The translations under genes were made by a program, and so were the position numbers. A stretch of DNA of 64,000 bases from Corynebacterium pseudopelargi (GTDB lineage Bacteria; Actinomycetota; Actinomycetes; Mycobacteriales; Mycobacteriaceae), in contig NZ_CP033898.1 of the NCBI RefSeq assembly GCF_003814005.1, forward strand, positions 248,001-312,000, written 5' to 3'. The notes beneath the pieces are model-generated. The model saw only the letters and a program-made list of their open reading frames with translations, was not told the origin of the DNA and did no database searches. Shown piece after piece: positions 44,057 to 52,881 of this stretch; position 1 is the first letter of the stretch, and the number at the start of each line of letters is the position of its first letter.

Positions 44057-44339
44057 TAGGCCGATTGCGAGCCACCCAGCGATAAAAAGCCCTGGCCGGG
44101 TAGGGCAGTAGCCTGATGAGCTGCCCCAGCAATGGCCAGGGCTTTTTCATGTGTAATAGCAGTTGGGCTATTGCTTCATGTTCGACGTACTCTTCGCCTT
44201 GCTCAACCCAAAGTGCTGTGCTGTTCAGGTCTACCTGGGTATCCCAGGTTGTGGCGAATGACGCCGTGGTGCGCGGCTTACAAAAGTTCACCAGGCGGGT
44301 GCACAGCCCGCAGTCCGCGTCGTAGACGAAGGTTCCCAT
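44019..44339 (-). CDS. DCC-family thiol-disulfide oxidoreductase-like protein (DUF393)
   Basis: 106 residues. It begins [16 protein letters not shown], the DxxCGLC signature of the DCC family (thioredoxin-like), with Cys10 and Cys13; [16 protein letters not shown] near the end is also typical. Redox partner unknown. A -10-like TAACCT six bases before the ATG suggests a leaderless mRNA. Its last 38 bp lie antisense to the end of ackA, so opposing transcription meets here. Confidence 0.78.
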   Translation of the reverse strand: MGTFVYDADCGLCTRLVNFCKPRTTASFATTWDTQVDLNSTALWVEQGEEYVEHEAIAQLLLHMKKPWPLLGQLIRLLPYPARAFYRWVARNRPTTCRQAPGRSER

Positions 44340-44450
44340 GGCAAGAGGTTAACAGGAAGTAAATATCGAATAAATGTTCTAAAAAACCCTTGTGCGGTTG
44401 GGGGTGGGGGCTTAAGGTTGTGTTAGAACGTATGAACGACAAGGGGGTGG

Positions 44451-45482
44451 ATGATGCAAGAAGAGGCAAACTACAAGATTTGCGATTTCGACGATGAGCT
44501 CGCCCAACAAGGCGCGTTTATCCGCCGCTATGAATACCTCATGTGGGAACAAGCCACACCAGAGGTTGCCGGCACCAACTGGGAATGGGAAGCCCGCGAT
44601 GTTGGGGCAAGCCTAGGCATGAGCGATCAGGCTGTGTTAAACCGCTTCTTAGCGGTGTACACACTTCAACACATGCCCAAACTCATGGCAGTGTTCCGGC
44701 GCTATTGGCATTTGGATATGCGTAGAATCCTTGCCATTAGCTCGGCGCTAAATTTCGTAGAAGATGCCGAGTCCTATGACGAAGCACTGGCAGATTTCCT
44801 CACCCCCAGGGTAGAAAACGAAGACATTCCTTCTCCAAGGAAAATCCGTGCCTTTATTGCCGGTTTAGTCGAGGTGCCCACCCCGGTCGAGGAAGAAGAA
44901 GACCAAATCTGGACCCGATCCAATGGTGATGGTCGCGTCGCTATCGGAGTAATCACCAGCTCCGGCACCGCGGAACTCATACGCCAAACCCTCAGAGAAA
45001 AATCTGCATCGAGCGAACAGCCCCTAGGCGAGATCTTCTTAGCGCTCATCGGCGGCAAGGTCACCATCAATATCTATGAAAACACTGCTGGGCAGCTCTG
45101 CCGCGCCAGCGGGGCGCGCTTTAGCCACGTTGAGGCGACCTGGTTGCGCGAGCATGCAGCTAGGCGCCTTCTCCAGCGCGACGAGGCCACCAACGCCTAT
45201 CGCTTTAGCCCAAAGATGCGCGCCTATATTGCCGGCCGCGATGGGCACTGCCGCTACCCAGGGTGCCAGGTGCCCGAGTACGCCTGCGATATTGACCATG
45301 TGGTGGAATTCGACCGAGGCGGCAAAACCACACCCGCAAATGCCCAGATGCTCTGCCGGCGCCACCACAACCTCAAAACCTCCAAGCAAGTGCACTGCTC
45401 CATCGACGAACACGCCGCAGTGACCTGGGAACTAGGCAAACACAGCGTCACCACCTTGCCGGGCGGGCCGATACCTCCCTAG
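44451..45482 (+). CDS. DUF222 protein with C-terminal HNH endonuclease domain
   Basis: 343 residues (two ATGs at 44451/44454 with GGGGGTGG upstream). The helical DUF222 region (about 30-210, the 13E12-like repeat family) is followed by an HNH nuclease: RDGHCRYPGC, CDIDHVVEFDRGG, NAQMLCRRHHNLKT, with two CxxC-type zinc pairs. Such genes are often multicopy and mobile-like in corynebacteria and mycobacteria; their biological role is not settled. Upstream, TGTTCTAA (44375-44382) and TTAGAACG (44423-44430) form a spaced inverted pair. It converges on pknG with a 4-bp overlap. Confidence 0.85.
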   Translation: MMQEEANYKICDFDDELAQQGAFIRRYEYLMWEQATPEVAGTNWEWEARDVGASLGMSDQAVLNRFLAVYTLQHMPKLMAVFRRYWHLDMRRILAISSALNFVEDAESYDEALADFLTPRVENEDIPSPRKIRAFIAGLVEVPTPVEEEEDQIWTRSNGDGRVAIGVITSSGTAELIRQTLREKSASSEQPLGEIFLALIGGKVTINIYENTAGQLCRASGARFSHVEATWLREHAARRLLQRDEATNAYRFSPKMRAYIAGRDGHCRYPGCQVPEYACDIDHVVEFDRGGKTTPANAQMLCRRHHNLKTSKQVHCSIDEHAAVTWELGKHSVTTLPGGPIPP

Positions 45483-47698
45483 AACCACGTCATCGGGCGG
45501 ACCTTATTGGCCATATCGGCTAAGGCATAGCGATGGTGGGCATTCGGGGCACTTCGAGCCAGGGTGCGCAAAGACTCATACAAACCAACCTGCAAACCAC
45601 GCTGGGTAAAGGGGTAACCAAGCAAATCGCTGGCGGCTGCGGCTGCGTCGAGTTGATGCTCACGCAGCCAATTGAGCCCTGCGTTGAGCACGGCAACCTT
45701 GATCTGCAAGAAGCGAGCCTCATTATTAGGAATCGCCTCGATCCTTCGTGCCGCCCTGCGGATACGAGACTCAGTGAGCTCACCACTGATCAAGTGCAGA
45801 ATCGCGGTCAACTCCGCCATGCGATAGTGCGTAGAGGCAGGAGAAACGGAATCGAGCGTGGCCACAGCCATATCCACCTGCTGCTCGGCCATCAACTGGC
45901 GTGCCAAACCAAAAGCAGAAGACACAGTGGTGGGATTGGTCTTCCACACCAAGGCATAAAGATAGATCGCCTTAAAGCGCAAAATCTCCGGCTTGCTCGC
46001 CAGATGCCTCCACGTGCCACCCACCTCGGCAATTGCTTCGCCCTCAAGGTTCGCGGCAGCAAGCGCCACCGAAGAGTCCAGCAACTTGGTGTTATTTTTG
46101 CCCCTATCCTGCAACAGCAGTTCCGATACCGCGGCGCGTGCAAGTTTGGGGGCGGGCTCGCCCGGCAAGACGTTATATACCTCGTTAAAGGCGTGTTGGG
46201 CGCCGGCGTAGTCGTCGAGAAGCAAATGGGTGATGCCCGAATACCAAATATGGCGCCAATCGGTATCCATGGTGGAGTCGAGCTTTTCTAGCCAGGAGCG
46301 TGCCTCGCGGATAAAACCAAGGTCAAGCAGGGAACGCACCACGGCCAGCGGAATTTCCTTAGAGGTAGCAAACTCCTCCTGATTCATCGCCTGGCGCATC
46401 GTTTCCAAAGCCTCCGAGGGCTCCGAATAGGACGAGCCGCTAATCAAACTCGCACCGGGATCACTGCGATCAAGCAGCGGCACCGGCAAGGCCGCATTGA
46501 TCTCTTCGCTGGTGATCTTGACGCTGCGCTCAATGCCGTCGATAAGCTGGTCCGTGCGGTAGACCAAGTGCTTGGTGCCAAAGGTGGAACGCTGCGGAGA
46601 GTAGAGCGAATGTTGCGCCGGGAACTGCTCATCGCGATGCACGGCCAGGAACTCGCGAAGCACCCCATAGAGCTGGGTTTCCAGCGTGCGCACATCCTGG
46701 AAACGCTCCTTTGGGTCAGGATCAGTGGCGCGCCTTAGAAGCCTATACAGCGACATATTGTGCGCAAAGAGAGGCTCATCATCCGGGGTCGGAAGATCTT
46801 GCATTACCCCATCTTCTTTTGGCATGTGCACCACCATCGAGGCCAACGTGCGGCCGATGGTGAAGATGTCGCTAGCTACCGACGGTCCCTCCGTGGCCAC
46901 CTCCGGCGCCTGAAAACCCTTCGTGCCGTAGATATACCCAAAGGCACCAATGCCAGAAACCGCACCCAAGTCGATCAGCATTACCTGATCCTCGGTGAGA
47001 ATAATATTGTCTGGTTTGAGGTCGTTATAGAGCACACCGCGGGAATGCAGATACTCCAAGGCCGGCAAGATTTCCAGGATGTAGCCAATGGCAACATCGA
47101 GGGAAAATACCCCGTTTTCCTGGTTTTGTTGCTGGGAGCTCAAAGAAGGCCCTGGCACATACTCCATGACGATCAGCCCGCCCACGCGCGGATCGTCGAC
47201 AAAGTTATAGGCCTTCACAATTTCCGGGTGGCTAATACTTGCCAGGAATTCCCTCTCGGCCTCCGCGGCGCCGATCTGCTGCGCCTCGGCCTGGGCGCGA
47301 ATGCCCTTGAGCACCACCATGCGCCCGGAAACATTGCGATCATTCGCCAGGTAGATATAGCCCATGCCACCGTGGCCGATCACACCGGCGATCTCATACT
47401 GCCCGGCCACCACATCGCCGGCGCTGAGCTGCGGGGCTGGCTCGCCCGGCTCCTTGAGCGCATCTTCGAGCGGAATCAGCGGAATAAAAGGCAAGGTGAC
47501 CATGCCATTCGCCACCGTGCGATCGGAGTGGCTTTCCTTGCTCTGGCTGCGGAAAGTAGAAAGCGCCTGCTCTCGGGCACGAATGCCTACCTGCGCGCGA
47601 TAATCTTCAGGCTGTAGCTCGGCGACGATGCCGGTGAGATCATCTTCATCATCCGCAAAGGGGTCGAAGGGGACAGCCTCGGTATGTGGCTCTGTCAT
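45479..47698 (-). CDS. pknG: Serine/threonine protein kinase PknG
   Basis: 739 residues from ATG 47698 (4-bp overlap with the glnH stop). The N-terminal ~95 residues are acidic and disordered, carrying Thr/Ser sites. The kinase domain has GHGGMGYIYLA (about 108-118), Lys131, YNDLKPDN (Asp226, Asn in place of the usual Arg of HRD) and LIDLG (Asp243, DLG rather than DFG). A long TPR-like helical C-terminus (about 390-739) follows. No Cys is visible, so the rubredoxin domain of mycobacterial PknG is absent, as I recall for C. glutamicum. Known role: phosphorylating OdhI/GarA to release 2-oxoglutarate dehydrogenase, signalled by GlnX/GlnH upstream. Confidence 0.94.
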   Translation of the reverse strand: MTEPHTEAVPFDPFADDEDDLTGIVAELQPEDYRAQVGIRAREQALSTFRSQSKESHSDRTVANGMVTLPFIPLIPLEDALKEPGEPAPQLSAGDVVAGQYEIAGVIGHGGMGYIYLANDRNVSGRMVVLKGIRAQAEAQQIGAAEAEREFLASISHPEIVKAYNFVDDPRVGGLIVMEYVPGPSLSSQQQNQENGVFSLDVAIGYILEILPALEYLHSRGVLYNDLKPDNIILTEDQVMLIDLGAVSGIGAFGYIYGTKGFQAPEVATEGPSVASDIFTIGRTLASMVVHMPKEDGVMQDLPTPDDEPLFAHNMSLYRLLRRATDPDPKERFQDVRTLETQLYGVLREFLAVHRDEQFPAQHSLYSPQRSTFGTKHLVYRTDQLIDGIERSVKITSEEINAALPVPLLDRSDPGASLISGSSYSEPSEALETMRQAMNQEEFATSKEIPLAVVRSLLDLGFIREARSWLEKLDSTMDTDWRHIWYSGITHLLLDDYAGAQHAFNEVYNVLPGEPAPKLARAAVSELLLQDRGKNNTKLLDSSVALAAANLEGEAIAEVGGTWRHLASKPEILRFKAIYLYALVWKTNPTTVSSAFGLARQLMAEQQVDMAVATLDSVSPASTHYRMAELTAILHLISGELTESRIRRAARRIEAIPNNEARFLQIKVAVLNAGLNWLREHQLDAAAAASDLLGYPFTQRGLQVGLYESLRTLARSAPNAHHRYALADMANKVRPMTWF

Positions 47699-48651
47699 GG
47701 CTGCTCCTTTCGATAATTCAGCGCGGGTGGCTCCTGCGCTGGAAGATAGGCCCCGAACCACTCTTCATACATCTTCTCCCAAGTGCCATCGCGGTAAATG
47801 CGCTCCAAGGTGGCATTTACCTGACGGATAAGCCCCTCGGTGTTATGGCGCGCACCAGGTTTAGCAAAGGCAACGCCGTAGCTTTCTTGCGCAAGAGGAT
47901 CGCCCACAATATGCGTCAAGGGATCTTGGGCCACCATGCCAGACAAAATGGTGTTATCCGAGACAATGGCATCGGCCTGGTTTTGCTGCAAGGCAAGCAA
48001 ACAATCAGCGCTGGATCGCACAATGAGCAAAGTGGAATCGGGAGCGGCTTTGGCAATGCGCTGCACACCAGTAGCCCCCTCGGCGGCGCACACGGTGCCT
48101 TGGCCAATCTCTTCGGCCTGCTCGATGCCGGAATTGCGCTCGCTTAGCAGTTGGGTATCGCCGGTGAGGTAGGGGGTAGAAAAGAAGACCTGGTCTTGGC
48201 GGTCTCGGGTAATAGAGACTGAGCGAATCACGCAGTCTACGTCTTGATCTTCAAGCGATTGAATCCACGAGGCTGAATCCACAAAACGGAACTCGACCTT
48301 ATTGGGATCGCCAAAAATATCGCGGGCAATTTCCTTGGCTAAAGAGATTTCAAAGCCGCTGAGTTCGCCGGTAGCCGGGTCGCGGAAACTTAAAAGGTTT
48401 TGGGATTGATCCACGCCCACAACCAAGCGCCCGCGTTGCTTAATCTCTGGAATGTCTTGCTCATTCGGCCGCAGCGAACCCAGAAGATTCGAGGTAATTA
48501 ACTCGTGGGTGCGGATCTCGGAGGCGGGGATTTCCACCGCGCCTTCCGGTAGCGGCAGGGCAGCCGGGGGAGTGGGTGCTTCTTCCAAGGGCGCTTCTGG
48601 GGCAGCGCAGGCCGCTAGGGCACAAAGCAGCAGTGGCAACATGCGGCGCAT
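47695..48651 (-). CDS. glnH: Glutamate/aspartate-sensing solute-binding lipoprotein GlnH
   Basis: 318 residues from ATG 48651; the start overlaps the glnX stop (TAATG). Lipobox LAAC at Cys15, then a Pro/Ala linker and a periplasmic binding fold (RLVVGVDQSQNLLSFRDPAT, then FEISLAKEIARDIFG and VFFSTPYLTGDTQLL). It is not beside transporter genes but in the glnX-glnH-pknG operon, where the homologous protein binds amino acids and signals through GlnX to PknG. Terminal overlap with pknG is 4 bp. Confidence 0.9.
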   Translation of the reverse strand: MRRMLPLLLCALAACAAPEAPLEEAPTPPAALPLPEGAVEIPASEIRTHELITSNLLGSLRPNEQDIPEIKQRGRLVVGVDQSQNLLSFRDPATGELSGFEISLAKEIARDIFGDPNKVEFRFVDSASWIQSLEDQDVDCVIRSVSITRDRQDQVFFSTPYLTGDTQLLSERNSGIEQAEEIGQGTVCAAEGATGVQRIAKAAPDSTLLIVRSSADCLLALQQNQADAIVSDNTILSGMVAQDPLTHIVGDPLAQESYGVAFAKPGARHNTEGLIRQVNATLERIYRDGTWEKMYEEWFGAYLPAQEPPALNYRKEQP

Positions 48652-50081
48652 TAGAGGTACTCCTGAAGTCGGGGGCGAATACCAACCCACACGGCGATGA
48701 TGGCAAGGCCAGTCATGATGAGCACACCAAGGCTCAGCAGCGAAGATGCGACGATGCCGCGCTCGATAAAGGAGCGGGTGGCGCTTCGCGTATCGCTGAT
48801 GATGGAGGCAAGCGCTTGATCGAGCTGTTCAAAACTTTGGTCGCGTTCATTCGTGGCGTTCCATGCGGAATCGAAGTCGCCGGTGCTGATTGCCTCGGCA
48901 ATGCGCGCATGCTCCCTTGACCACTGCACGGTGGCCTCGCGGGCCTGATCAATCGAGGCCTCATTGTCTTTTGCCAGAGGGGAATAGGAAAAATCCTCCA
49001 GGGCACTATCGACGTGCCTCAATGCAGCATCGAAGCTTTGTTCCGAGTTTTGTAGCGATTGCCTGCGAACCAATGCGAGCGTTTCCGAAGACAGGGCCTG
49101 TTGGGCTTTAATGCGGGCGTCGGTAAGCGCCTCCATGGGGGCAATGGCCTGTTCATGCCCGCGAACCCCCGCTTGCCAGGTGACGATGCTAGCCGCAGCC
49201 GACCAAGTAGTGACAACGCCGAGCAACACCGTGGCGGCCAGAAATCCGGCATTGAGCCTTCGGCGCGTGGTGCGCGCAAGCCATAATTGGGCCAGTACCA
49301 GCGCCAAAAGGGTAAGGCCGAGGCCCGCTAAGGGAATCAAAAGCGGGCGGGAGGCATGGTGCTGTTCCTCGGTCACCGTTTCGCCGGTGAGCGTGTACAA
49401 CTCTGAGGCAGCAGGCAGGATCTGCTCACGCATCAAGGTAGAAGCCTCAGACATATAGGCCACCGCCACGGGATTGCCCTGGCGCGCATTGGCGCGGGCC
49501 GTTTCTACCAAACCCGCATATACCGGCAGTTTTTGGGAGATGGTGCCCACCAATTCCATGGGGCGGCCTTCGCTATCGTTCATGCCGCCGGCGGTGGAAG
49601 CCACGGCCGCTGCTGCATCTTGAAGCGCCTGGTTATACTGCTGCCTTCTGCCATCGGAGCTTTCCGCCGAATTCACAAAATTGACGGTGGCCAAGGTGTT
49701 TGCCAGGGATAAATCCGAGTACAGGGTGTGCGCAAGGTAGCTCACCGGCTCGGTGTTATTGACCAAAGTGTCGAGCTCGGCACGGCGTTGGGCTGCGGTT
49801 TGGGCCATGGTCACACCAGCAACCACCATCGCCACCGTCAATAGCACCACAACGGACGTCATTTTGCCGGGAGTGGTGGTGAGGTAGCGCCAAAGCTTCT
49901 GAGCCCAGGCCTTTGGGTATTTGACCGAGTCGTACCAAAGCTGCTGCCAGCGGTTACGGCGCTGGCGACGGTGTGCACTGATGCGATCGAGCCAATGATC
50001 CTCGGTATCTTGATCCACCGCGGCGACAGGGCTGAAGGACGTCGCAGGAAGCTTCGTGCGAAGCGTCGAGTGATCCTCCAT
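48651..50081 (-). CDS. glnX: Membrane protein GlnX, signal relay to PknG
   Basis: 476 residues from ATG 50081, seven bases after GGAGG; an upstream start at 50105 would bypass that site. A cytoplasmic N-terminus (~60 residues, basic) is followed by helix 1 (TSVVVLLTVAMVVAGVTMA), a large extracytoplasmic helical loop, helices near 240-290 (LLIPLAGLGLTLLALVLAQL), a second loop, and a last helix (SLLSLGVLIMTGLAIIAVWV). The topology resembles sensory receptors with helical input domains. It is the first gene of the operon with glnH and pknG and would pass the GlnH-bound amino-acid signal to PknG. Confidence 0.88.
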   Translation of the reverse strand: MEDHSTLRTKLPATSFSPVAAVDQDTEDHWLDRISAHRRQRRNRWQQLWYDSVKYPKAWAQKLWRYLTTTPGKMTSVVVLLTVAMVVAGVTMAQTAAQRRAELDTLVNNTEPVSYLAHTLYSDLSLANTLATVNFVNSAESSDGRRQQYNQALQDAAAAVASTAGGMNDSEGRPMELVGTISQKLPVYAGLVETARANARQGNPVAVAYMSEASTLMREQILPAASELYTLTGETVTEEQHHASRPLLIPLAGLGLTLLALVLAQLWLARTTRRRLNAGFLAATVLLGVVTTWSAAASIVTWQAGVRGHEQAIAPMEALTDARIKAQQALSSETLALVRRQSLQNSEQSFDAALRHVDSALEDFSYSPLAKDNEASIDQAREATVQWSREHARIAEAISTGDFDSAWNATNERDQSFEQLDQALASIISDTRSATRSFIERGIVASSLLSLGVLIMTGLAIIAVWVGIRPRLQEYL

Positions 50082-50141
50082 CCGAAAACCTCCGTGATGT
50101 GACAATTGTGCTAACTAATTTAGCAGCTACCATGGGGTGCT

Positions 50142-50645
50142 ATGGCTGGCGAAGGCAATGGATGGGCAGCAGGACCAGAAGGCATGCGTATGTGGGGTCG
50201 CTATGGTGCCGCCGGGCTTTTCCTCATCCACCAAGACGATCCCGAATTCCGTGTGCTCATGCAGCACAGGGCCGCGTGGACCAGCCAAGGAAATACCTGG
50301 GCGCTTCCAGGCGGTGCCCGCGATGTGTGGGAAACCCCAGAAGAAGCAGCCGGGCGTGAAGCCTTCGAGGAAACAGGCATCCACCCAACCCAATATGCAG
50401 TGCTGGGCTCGAAAATTACCGCAGGCCCTTTTCCCGCCGATCCTCTTCGCCCGGATCTAGCAGGCGATTGGAGCTACACCACGGTCCTTGGCCTGGCGCC
50501 AGAGGCGCTGAAGGTGGCAGCCAATGAGGAATCCTTTGAGCTGCGTTGGGTGCCAGCAGGTGAGGTCGCATCATTGGCCTTGCTGCCCGCCTTTGCGCAG
50601 GCCTGGCCGGATTTACGCGCCTGGGCTACCAAGATGCTGGGCTAG
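50142..50645 (+). CDS. NUDIX hydrolase
   Basis: 167 residues with a perfect Nudix box (G58-x5-E64-x7-REAFEETGI 72-80), the Mg-binding catalytic helix. The pyrophosphate substrate is not predictable; a nucleotide-sugar or damaged-nucleotide housecleaning role is typical. A TACCAT -10 (50128-50133) lies eight bases before the ATG, indicating a leaderless mRNA. Divergent from glnX with 60 bp between them. Confidence 0.9.
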   Translation: MAGEGNGWAAGPEGMRMWGRYGAAGLFLIHQDDPEFRVLMQHRAAWTSQGNTWALPGGARDVWETPEEAAGREAFEETGIHPTQYAVLGSKITAGPFPADPLRPDLAGDWSYTTVLGLAPEALKVAANEESFELRWVPAGEVASLALLPAFAQAWPDLRAWATKMLG

Positions 50646-50667
50646 CCCACACCTAGGCAGTCAAGAC

Positions 50668-51615
50668 CTAGGCAGCCAAGACCTTAGCCACGCGCACCAA
50701 GAGGCTTCGGATCGGTGGAATCAGCAGCACCAACAGCGTGCCCATCACATTAAAGAGCAGATGCACCAAGGCCACCACGAGCGCGATTTCTCTGAGCGGG
50801 CCTTCAAGCGCCAGTGCTGCTAATACGGCGGTGAAGGTGGTGCCAATATTGGCGCCTAGGACGATAGGCAAGCTTCGCCTGGCATCGAGGGCTCCCGACG
50901 CCGCCACCCCAGAAGTACACGCGATGGTGGCGGCTGAAAGCTGCAAGAACATCGTGCTGAGCACACCTAGGGCCACGCCGGTGGTATCGCCAACGTGCAG
51001 CGTATGTCCGGTTCCGCGCAACAGCCGAGCGGCGATGGCGCGCACAGCAAACATCGCCGCTACCAGCGCAATGAGGCTTAAGGCCATGGCGAAGGGGTTG
51101 GCGCTGGTGCCGATGGAAAGCTCTAGAACTGCGTGCGGGGTTTCGGGCTGAGCAATCCAGCTTGCCAGGTGATAGAGCGGATGAAAGAGCAGCTCGATGG
51201 GCAGCAGCGTTGCCGCGCCGGCGAGATTAAACAGGGCATGCTGCCAAGCCACGGCGCGAGCAGCGGAAGAACGAAGCACCAGGCTGAGCAGCAAAGGCGT
51301 GAGCACTGTGCCGATATTGGCGCCAAAGATCGCGGCGATCGCCACCTGGGTGGGCAGTTGCGAAGTAGCCACCAGGTTCACAATGAGTACTGAGGCCAGG
51401 GAGGATGATTGCAGCACGATCGTCACCACAATGCCGAGGAGCAGGGCAAAGACCATGCTTTGGGGCCGCGCGAGCAGCTCGCGGCTGGTATCGCTAAAGA
51501 GGGTGCCGAGGCTTTGGCTTAACACCCCGAGGCAAAACGCCATGGCGCATAGGCAAGCAAGCAGCGCGCCGAAGAGTGCCGCCTGCCCCAAGCGTGTGAG
51601 CGATATTTCATCCAT
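50668..51615 (-). CDS. Na/Pi-cotransporter family membrane protein
   Basis: 315 residues, about eight helices in two related halves, each with GANIGT (first near residue 98; second near 253). The first half has the QSSS signature (IVLQSSSLASVL, about 68); in the second half the equivalent reads LQLSAATIACTSG, lacking two of the serines. PF02690-type sodium/phosphate carriers use both QSSS loops, so transport may be altered. It stands alone between the NUDIX gene and the MFS exporter (divergent). Confidence 0.82.
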   Translation of the reverse strand: MDEISLTRLGQAALFGALLACLCAMAFCLGVLSQSLGTLFSDTSRELLARPQSMVFALLLGIVVTIVLQSSSLASVLIVNLVATSQLPTQVAIAAIFGANIGTVLTPLLLSLVLRSSAARAVAWQHALFNLAGAATLLPIELLFHPLYHLASWIAQPETPHAVLELSIGTSANPFAMALSLIALVAAMFAVRAIAARLLRGTGHTLHVGDTTGVALGVLSTMFLQLSAATIACTSGVAASGALDARRSLPIVLGANIGTTFTAVLAALALEGPLREIALVVALVHLLFNVMGTLLVLLIPPIRSLLVRVAKVLAA

Positions 51616-51675
51616 GCCGCTTCATATTCTTACATGCCCTAAGGAGTAGCGTGGAACACTCCCCATTATTGAAAG

Positions 51676-52881
51676 GTGGCGTTGTTGCGCGAATCAAGGA
51701 TTAGCACCGGCCTTCTTGCAGGCCTTGCCCTGCTCATGGCCTCGGGACCATTTGCAATCGACATGTATCTGCCCACATTGCCGGCATTGGCAAGGGATCT
51801 GCGTACCCCCGAAAGTTCCGTGCAGCTCACGCTCACGGCTTTCATGGTGGGCATGGCCGTAGGCCAGCTCGTGGTGGGCACCATCTCTGATGCCTTGGGC
51901 CGAAGGCGCCTTTTGCTTGTGGGCGCGGTATTAAGCCTCATTTCTTGCATCGTCTGTGCTGTGACCCCGGCTATTGGTGTGCTGGTTGCCGCGCGCCTCT
52001 TGCACGGTATTGGTTCTGGTGCCTGCGTGGTGTTGGCACGCGCCATCGTGCCTGATCTTGCCCGCGGGGCAGAAGCCGCGAAGGCGTTTACCTTGATGAT
52101 GGTGATTCAATCCGTCGCCCCCGTGGCAGCGCCGGTCCTTGGTGGCATTCTGGCTTCGCCTATTGGGTGGCGCGGCATCTTTTGGGTGCTGGTGGCCTTT
52201 TCTGCTTTGCAGGTGTTGGTGGTGTGGCGCGGTATTCCTGAGACTCGTCACGAGCGCGCCCCGCTTCGCATCCGCCCGGTGCTAGCGAATTTCCGCACGG
52301 TGCTGGCCAATCGCCGCTTTGTGCAGATGCTTCTGGCTTTTTCTTTCGGCTTCGGCTCCATCTTCAGCTACATCTCCGCCTCTTCCTTCGTGATCCAAGA
52401 CGTGATGGGCTTTAGCGTGCACATCTACACCCTCTGCTTTGCGGGCAATGCTTTGGGGCTGATGCTCACCGGTTTGCTGAATAACCGTTTGATTGATCGC
52501 TTCCGCCAAACCACTTTGCTGCGCGCTGGCCTGGGCGTGTTGTTGCTGGCCAATATCGCCTTGGTGGCGATCACCCTGTTGGGCATGGCTCCGGCCTTGT
52601 ATTTCCCCGCCCTGTTTTTCTGCGTGGCACCCATCCCGATGGTGATGGGCAATGCTTTTTCTATGGGCACGGATGCGGTGCGTGAATATGCAGGAGCCGC
52701 CTCCTCCCTCATGGGTTTTGTGCAATTCCTCGTTGCGGGAATCGCCACCATGTTGGTGGGAATCGGCGGCAATATGGCGTTGGCGATGGCCTTGAGCATG
52801 GTGCTGATGAGCGCCATCGCGTTCCTGGCTAGTGCGCGAGTGCCTGAAGCTGATCCAGGTATTGCTTCCTCTCGCGCTTAA
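51676..52881 (+). CDS. MFS drug-resistance exporter, Bcr/CflA family
   Basis: 401 residues, 12 helices. DHA1/Bcr-CflA signature: GPFAIDMYLPTLPAL at residues 24-38 and GMAVGQLVVGTISDALGRRR (motif A) at 59-78; RLLHGIGSGACVVLARAIV is motif C-like. Exports drugs or metabolites such as bicyclomycin, sulfonamide or cysteine by proton antiport in relatives. The start is uncertain: GTG 51676 overlaps GAAAGG (51671-51676), so TTG 51682 or 51685 are possible. The 3' end overlaps the convergent PrsW gene by 53 bp. Confidence 0.87.
   Translation: MALLRESRISTGLLAGLALLMASGPFAIDMYLPTLPALARDLRTPESSVQLTLTAFMVGMAVGQLVVGTISDALGRRRLLLVGAVLSLISCIVCAVTPAIGVLVAARLLHGIGSGACVVLARAIVPDLARGAEAAKAFTLMMVIQSVAPVAAPVLGGILASPIGWRGIFWVLVAFSALQVLVVWRGIPETRHERAPLRIRPVLANFRTVLANRRFVQMLLAFSFGFGSIFSYISASSFVIQDVMGFSVHIYTLCFAGNALGLMLTGLLNNRLIDRFRQTTLLRAGLGVLLLANIALVAITLLGMAPALYFPALFFCVAPIPMVMGNAFSMGTDAVREYAGAASSLMGFVQFLVAGIATMLVGIGGNMALAMALSMVLMSAIAFLASARVPEADPGIASSRA

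Noticed and set aside
44375..44430. TGTTCTAA / TTAGAACG pair as an SOS (LexA) box before the DUF222 gene
   Set aside because: Arms are about 40 bp apart and lack the actinobacterial TCGAAC-N4-GTTCGA core.
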